The position numbers and the translations under genes are program-made. 64,000 bases of DNA from Vampirovibrio sp041737375 (GTDB lineage Bacteria; Cyanobacteriota; Vampirovibrionia; Vampirovibrionales; Vampirovibrionaceae). The notes under the pieces are model-generated. The model worked only from the letters and a program-made list of their open reading frames with translations. It was not told the origin of the DNA and made no database searches. This document shows, in pieces, positions 59,605-64,000 of the stretch. Location of the stretch: contig NZ_JBGSRV010000006.1 of NCBI RefSeq assembly GCF_041737375.1, positions 1 through 64,000 of the forward strand, written 5' to 3'. Position 1 is the first letter of the stretch. Each line of letters starts with the position of its first letter.

Positions 59605-60150
59605 CTACCAATACCCTCTAACCGCTGATTGTGACTCTGTTTGCATAGGCCCCTGAGCCGTAGGTTCTGGTTCGGTTGCGGGCGGGCTGACGGCGGTGGG
59701 GGTTGGCTCCGGCGCAGGTTCCGCAGCGGTCATTTGGGGCTGAGTGACCTTTCCCTCGCTAATCACCAGACTGCCGGGATCCTGATAACTCAGAAAGCGC
59801 ACCTCGTCGCTAACTGGATTAAAGTAGCGAAAGGCAACCGTGCGAGAACTATTGGCCGGTACTATCCAGGAATATTCCTTTCCGATCCGTTGTACCGTAT
59901 CAAAACGCATGGGGTAGGTATTGGGATTATAGAGCGTAATGGCCACCTGACGGCCAAAGCGCAAGTGATCGGCGCTAAAGGTTCCCGCCCCCGGCGCCAT
60001 GGTCATGGACTTGGTAACCGCACCCGGATAAGAAACCGCATCCTCACTGACCTGACCAGACAGTGGTTCGGCGAAAGCACTCTGAATCATCACCCATGAA
60101 AAGCCAACCCAGAAACCCCAGGCTATTGTTCGGCAGTCTAAAACACGCAT
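59605..60150 (-). CDS. Secreted protein with beta-rich domain and Pro/Glu-rich tail
   Basis: Unknown family, 181 residues. Signal peptide: FWVGFSWVMIQSAFA, cut near residue 27. A compact beta-rich domain (about 50-125) with VAITLYNPNTYPMRF and WIVPANSSRTVAFRYFNP recalls a cupredoxin-like or immunoglobulin-like sandwich but has no clear copper ligands. The last 45 residues are Pro/Thr/Glu-rich, likely disordered. Convergent with cydB; no partner is evident. Confidence 0.65.
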   Translation of the reverse strand: MRVLDCRTIAWGFWVGFSWVMIQSAFAEPLSGQVSEDAVSYPGAVTKSMTMAPGAGTFSADHLRFGRQVAITLYNPNTYPMRFDTVQRIGKEYSWIVPANSSRTVAFRYFNPVSDEVRFLSYQDPGSLVISEGKVTQPQMTAAEPAPEPTPTAVSPPATEPEPTAQGPMQTESQSAVRGYW

Positions 60151-60321
60151 GAGACAACCCTCTCTGCTTACTGCTTTATTTTTTAAGTGTGAGAGCGTAC
60201 AGACAAACTTTAATCAACACGATTCAGTAAAGCGTATTTTGTATGCCAAAACCATTCTCCGGCTGTCTAAAAAACACGTGTCAAAAAGCTTAAAAATAAA
60301 GCAGTGCCTATCGTTTGAACC

Positions 60322-62307
60322 CTACAGCGTAAAATAAAACGTAGCGCCTTTACCCACTTCCCCATACGCCCAGATTTCCCCACCGTGGCGATGAATCACC
60401 CGCTGTGCCGAAGCAAGCCCTACCCCGGTTCCGGCAAACTCGGCGGCGTTGTGCAGGCGTTGAAACGTACCAAATAATTGATGCGCGTAAGCCATATCAA
60501 AACCAGCCCCATTGTCTCTCACAAAGTAAACCGGCTTTCCGTGCTGCTCGGTCAGGCCAAACTCAATACAGGCATCGGGGCTATAGGCGGTGAACTTCCA
60601 GGCGTTGCCAATCAAATTTTCCAGCACCGCTCGCATCAATCGTGCATCGGCCTCAGCGAACAAAGGCTCCTGAATGCGAATGGCCACCTGCCGTTCCGGT
60701 TCCCCGGCCTGCAAATCCACTACCACCTGCTGAACCAGGGCGCTCAAATTGATGGTTTCTTTATTCAAGTTTTCCCGTGCCAGTCGAGACAAATTCAACA
60801 TATCGTCAATCAACTGGGCCATTTGCTGACTACCTTCCCGAATCCTTTGCAGGTAACGCAAAGCGTCCCCCTCCAGCGTGTGGGCGCAATCCTCCAGAAT
60901 GGCCTGACTGAAACCATCAATGGTTCTCAAGGGCGCTCGTAAATCATGAGACACAGAATATGAAAAAGATTCCAGCTCCTGATTTAAGACGTTTAAATGA
61001 TGAATCTGCGTCTGCAACTGTAAATTCAAACAGCGAATTGCTTCCTGACTCTGCTTCAACTCGGTTATATCCACCGAAATACCCAATAAGTATGCAGCCT
61101 CACCCTGGTCATCCAGAATGGGTACTTTTTTGGTATGCAAGTAGCGCAACTCCCCTTGCCGGGTTTGAAGCGGCTCTTCCGGTATATCCACCAGGCTTTT
61201 GCCACGCAAGGTTTCCCTATCTTTTTCTATAAAAAAGCGGGCTTGCGCCTCAGGGAAAAAATCATAATCATTCTTGCCCAATAGCAAATCATCCTCATCA
61301 AACCCCACCAAGGCTTTACCCGCCTTATTAAACAACTCAAAGCGCAACTCCTCAGCCTCTTTAAAAAAAATCATGGCCGGCACATTTTCCACAATGGAAG
61401 AAAGCAAAGCGTTACTTTTTTGCAGCTGGCGGGTGCGCTCCTGAATGGCTTCATCCAAAAGCTGGTGCATCTCTTTTTGTTCTGTAATATCAACCGCAGA
61501 ACTCACATAACCCAGCCAAGCGCCTTCCGTGGTAAGCCGGGGCAACCCCGTCACCTGCATCCATCGGTAACTCCCTTTATGACACTGGATGCGGCATTGA
61601 TATTGATAACCCTCACACCGCTGAGCGGCATCCTCCATCAAGAGGCTCACCTGGGCCTGATCGTGGGGATGAACCCAATCCAGCCATCGGTCTTCTTCAA
61701 GCGCCAAACCCTCAGCACTCCAACCGGATTCAGCCACAGACTGAGCGTAAACTTGATTGGCATACACCACCTGCCCATTGGCATCGGTTAACCAGATCAA
61801 AACAGGAACACTATCAGCCAGAGTGCGAAATCGGGCTTCACTGTCCCGCAAGGATCGCTCCATGCGCTTTCGCTCGGTAATATCCTGCACATAGGAAACC
61901 ACCTGATCAGCGGAACCCGCGATTCTGGCAATGCCACTCAGCCAAACATCCACACGGTGCCCGTCCTGATGTACATATTGTTTTTCATACTCCCGAGCAA
62001 ACCCGTTTTTATAAATTTCCGCGACTTTTTGGAGATCCTGCTCCCGGTATTCGGGTGGGGTAATCTGATCCCACCGCAAGCCTTCACGCTCAAACTGAGC
62101 CCGAGTATAACCAATCATCTTCAGGTAAGCGTCATTCACTTCCAGTACAGGCCCTTCCAAACTGGCCACCAGAATGCCAATGGTCTGGCTGGAAAAAATA
62201 CTCTGATACCGTGCCTCATGGTTTCGCAGCTTTACCAGCGTTTTTTTTCGCTCAAACGCCATTTTGGCAATGAGCCCTAAAAGCAGCAGCAGCAGAACGG
62301 CAGCCAT
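60322..62307 (-). CDS. Membrane-anchored PAS-domain sensor histidine kinase
   Basis: A 661-residue kinase: one N-terminal membrane helix (VLLLLLLGLIAKMAF), then three PAS domains (about 30-150, 158-280 and 305-420), each ending in a PAC-type motif (YVQDITERKRMERS; AVDITEQKEMH; SVDITELKQSQ). A phytochrome-type HisKA box SYSVSHDLRAPLRTIDGFSQ (His about 455) follows, and a HATPase with NLIGNAWKFT, DNGAGFDM and GTGVGLASAQRV. GGGAGAGG precedes ATG 62307. No response regulator is adjacent. The ligands of the PAS domains are unknown. Confidence 0.93.
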   Translation of the reverse strand: MAAVLLLLLLGLIAKMAFERKKTLVKLRNHEARYQSIFSSQTIGILVASLEGPVLEVNDAYLKMIGYTRAQFEREGLRWDQITPPEYREQDLQKVAEIYKNGFAREYEKQYVHQDGHRVDVWLSGIARIAGSADQVVSYVQDITERKRMERSLRDSEARFRTLADSVPVLIWLTDANGQVVYANQVYAQSVAESGWSAEGLALEEDRWLDWVHPHDQAQVSLLMEDAAQRCEGYQYQCRIQCHKGSYRWMQVTGLPRLTTEGAWLGYVSSAVDITEQKEMHQLLDEAIQERTRQLQKSNALLSSIVENVPAMIFFKEAEELRFELFNKAGKALVGFDEDDLLLGKNDYDFFPEAQARFFIEKDRETLRGKSLVDIPEEPLQTRQGELRYLHTKKVPILDDQGEAAYLLGISVDITELKQSQEAIRCLNLQLQTQIHHLNVLNQELESFSYSVSHDLRAPLRTIDGFSQAILEDCAHTLEGDALRYLQRIREGSQQMAQLIDDMLNLSRLARENLNKETINLSALVQQVVVDLQAGEPERQVAIRIQEPLFAEADARLMRAVLENLIGNAWKFTAYSPDACIEFGLTEQHGKPVYFVRDNGAGFDMAYAHQLFGTFQRLHNAAEFAGTGVGLASAQRVIHRHGGEIWAYGEVGKGATFYFTL

Positions 62308-63171
62308 TAAAAAGCCTCTCCCTTACCCACGCTGCGGCCTGCCTTGAAATGGGGCATAAAAATCAGGAGAAACAGGCCTGATTTCAATGAAAGCCACAGA
62401 ACAAAAGCCCTGAAAGCCCCTGAAAAAAGTGATTTCGTATTCAACACAAGCGAGAAGACATCAAAAATAAGGGTCTTTTCTAAGCAATTATTTTTTAAAT
62501 CAAGGGAACGCAAACTACGATTGCTTAAAAAGCTTGCCTGAAAAAATCATTCAAGGCTATTGCCTAACCAGATAATAAAATAGCGGCCTGCTTCGCTTCT
62601 CTTTTCATTGATTCCTAAAATTATTCCCTTTGTTACAAAAAACAGACGGCTTGGGACGGTTAGGGGCTTTCCACAAGCTGAAAAGCATTCTGCCAAGCGT
62701 CCCCAATTTGTCAATAAGCGCAAAGGCCCTCTACGGCCGGAAATGAAAACTTTTACATACTAGGCATGTAGTTGCTCAAATTGTTTGCATGGGTTCCTTA
62801 AAAACTGTATAACAGAGTGGTAAGCACCCTTTCTCTCCGGTTATCGTTTTAACGAAGCCAAAAAATGCCGAAATTCATACCCTTGTACGTGGGGAGTCAG
62901 AGTTTAATCAGTCAATCGGCATCGCTCAAAACAGGAAAGGTTGAAACGATGGTTATTAGAAGATTGTGTAAAACCGATCCGAAGGGGTTTGGCAGTTCAA
63001 ACGTCTTACAATCCTCATTAGCGTGATTTTACGTTGATTCAGGCAATACACCTGAATCCGACAAGCCGACTGGTTTAACTTCCTTTTGATTATTCAAGGG
63101 CAAACTTATAGTGCATTTTCCGTCTTCTATTTCAAATTTCAAATAAACTCAATCCATGAAAGGAACGCCGC
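62308..63171. other. Long non-coding region upstream of nrdB
   Basis: About 860 bp with no gene I can support. Visible elements: AAATCAGG/CCTGATTT inverted repeat (62360-62384); a near-palindrome centred on CTAG (62754-62770); a 25-codon frame at 62949-63026 behind GGAAAGG, possibly a leader peptide; and GATTCAGG-N7-CCTGAATC (63036-63058). No NrdR box pair was recognised. Room exists for a small RNA or a regulated leader. Confidence 0.4.
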
Positions 63172-64000
63172 ATGTCCAATGCAATGCCTTCATTAGCCTA
63201 TCAGGTCAATCAGCGCCGTATTATTAACGGTCAGGATGACGTGGTTCAGCTGTATCCCATTAAGCACCAGTTTGCGTGGGATAGTTATCTGGCTGGCAAC
63301 GCCAACCACTGGCTGCCCAACGAAATTTCCATGCAGAAAGACATTGAGCAATGGCGTTCCAGCTCGATTCTGACCGATGATGAGCGTCGGGTGGTTAAAA
63401 TGGCGCTGGGCTTTTTTACCACCGCAGACAGCATTGTGGCCAACAACCTGGTGTTAGCGGTTTACAAGCACATTACCTCTCCAGAGTGCCGCATGTACCT
63501 GCTGCGTCAGGCTTACGAAGAAGCCATTCACACCCATGCCTATCAATACATCGTGGAAAGCCTCGGTTTGGATGAATCTGAAATTTTCACCATGTATAAC
63601 CGCATTCAGGCTATTTACGACAAAGATCAATTTGCTTCTGAGCTGGTAGCCAGCATTATGAAGCCGGAATTTGCCACCGGAACCTTTGATATGGATCAAT
63701 GCTTCCTGGAAAACCTGATTGATTTCTACGTCATTATGGAAGGCATCTTCTTCTACTCCTCGTTTGCGGCCATGTTGTCCTTCCGTCGCCGGAACCTGCT
63801 GCCGGGTACCGCCGAGCAGTTCCAGTACATCATGCGGGATGAGTCCATGCACATGAACTTTGGCATTGAGATGATTCACCAAATCATTATTGAACAGCCT
63901 ACCTTGTGGACCGAGACCTTCCAGCGCAAAATCAGCAATAAAATTGTGAGAGCCGCTGAACTGGAAGAGGCTTACGCCCATGAGCTGATGCCCAACGGCA
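63172..64000 (+). CDS. nrdB: Ribonucleotide reductase class I small subunit (3-prime end outside window)
   Basis: The first 276 codons are present and the gene runs past the window end. ATG 63172 with AAGGAA seven bases upstream. This subunit houses the di-metal/radical cofactor that activates the large subunit for dNTP synthesis. Metal ligands: Asp in FFTTADSIVANN, Glu and His in EEAIHTHAY, Glu in IMEGIFFYSSF, Glu and His in RDESMHMNFG. The Tyr four residues after the first His (HTHAY) occupies the radical position, so a normal tyrosyl-radical enzyme is expected. nrdA is not seen. Confidence 0.95.
   Translation, partial: MSNAMPSLAYQVNQRRIINGQDDVVQLYPIKHQFAWDSYLAGNANHWLPNEISMQKDIEQWRSSSILTDDERRVVKMALGFFTTADSIVANNLVLAVYKHITSPECRMYLLRQAYEEAIHTHAYQYIVESLGLDESEIFTMYNRIQAIYDKDQFASELVASIMKPEFATGTFDMDQCFLENLIDFYVIMEGIFFYSSFAAMLSFRRRNLLPGTAEQFQYIMRDESMHMNFGIEMIHQIIIEQPTLWTETFQRKISNKIVRAAELEEAYAHELMPNG

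Noticed and set aside
62307..62513. 68-codon minus-strand frame whose TAA overlaps the PAS-kinase ATG
   Set aside because: TTG start without a ribosome binding site, odd composition and an equally long frame on the other strand; not enough support.
62949..63026. 25-codon frame with GGAAAGG before ATG
   Set aside because: Too short to call as a gene; kept only as a possible leader peptide in the gap note.
62542..63171. NrdR boxes or a cobalamin riboswitch before nrdB
   Set aside because: No paired NrdR-like 16-mers and no B12-box sequence recognised.
1..64000. Insertion sequences, prophage or integrative elements
   Set aside because: No transposase, integrase, phage structural gene or target-site duplication was recognised; the only tRNA gene has no direct repeat or integrase next to it.

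Overview
The window reads as chromosome of a Gram-negative, non-photosynthetic member of the cyanobacterial lineage (Melainabacteria/Vampirovibrionales-like). The main evidence is RNA polymerase: beta-prime is split into rpoC1 and rpoC2, and rpoC2 carries an insertion of about 650 residues in the trigger loop, as in Cyanobacteria. A Kdo transferase points to LPS. FliS/FliT-like chaperones, PilT and a Flp-type pilin point to flagella and pili. Cytochrome bd oxidase and a class I ribonucleotide reductase point to oxygen-tolerant life. No photosynthesis gene is visible. The assignment is inferred from gene structure, not from a database search. I see no insertion sequence, prophage or CRISPR array.

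Layout. 1-450: two copies of a 245-bp-period repeat built from REP/dRS3-like palindromes. 497-3709: hutH and a large unknown protein (both minus). 3950-6577: a metal locus, with a Fur-family regulator and small membrane protein on the minus strand. Divergent from it are three linked genes for a membrane protein with a Cys cluster and two His/Cys-rich proteins, preceded by a promoter that overlaps a 16/19 Fur-type box. This is the best candidate here for an undescribed system. 6594-7720: tRNA-Arg(UCU), a small Flp-like pilin and a RelE/ParE-type toxin-antitoxin pair. 7942-9141: fliS, a fliT-like gene and a lone receiver protein. 9152-19731: promoter, long leader, rplJ-rplL-(attenuator-like hairpin)-rpoB-rpoC1-rpoC2, terminator.

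19862-34947: a TPR protein, waaA, a DHH phosphoesterase (nrnA-like, apparently starting at ATT) divergent from mazG, unknown small genes, a DUF192 protein, a NarL-type regulator plus soluble histidine kinase, a lipoprotein with an alpha/beta-hydrolase fold but no nucleophile serine, and two minus-strand pairs: amidase-murI (cell wall) and serS-pilT. 34922-37663: a secreted unknown protein, glnA followed by three tandem terminators, and a cupin. 37704-46076: a cellulose-synthase-like BcsA with three C-terminal PilZ-like domains and a BcsC-like TPR/beta-barrel protein, without bcsB, plus two envelope proteins.

46235-64000: a lytic transglycosylase, two GH57 enzymes (branching enzyme and 4-alpha-glucanotransferase type) that would act together on glycogen, recA behind an operator-like palindrome, ymdB-yqeK-rsfS, queD, a small membrane protein then cydAB, a secreted protein, a three-PAS sensor kinase, an 860-bp non-coding stretch, and the 5-prime part of nrdB cut by the window edge.
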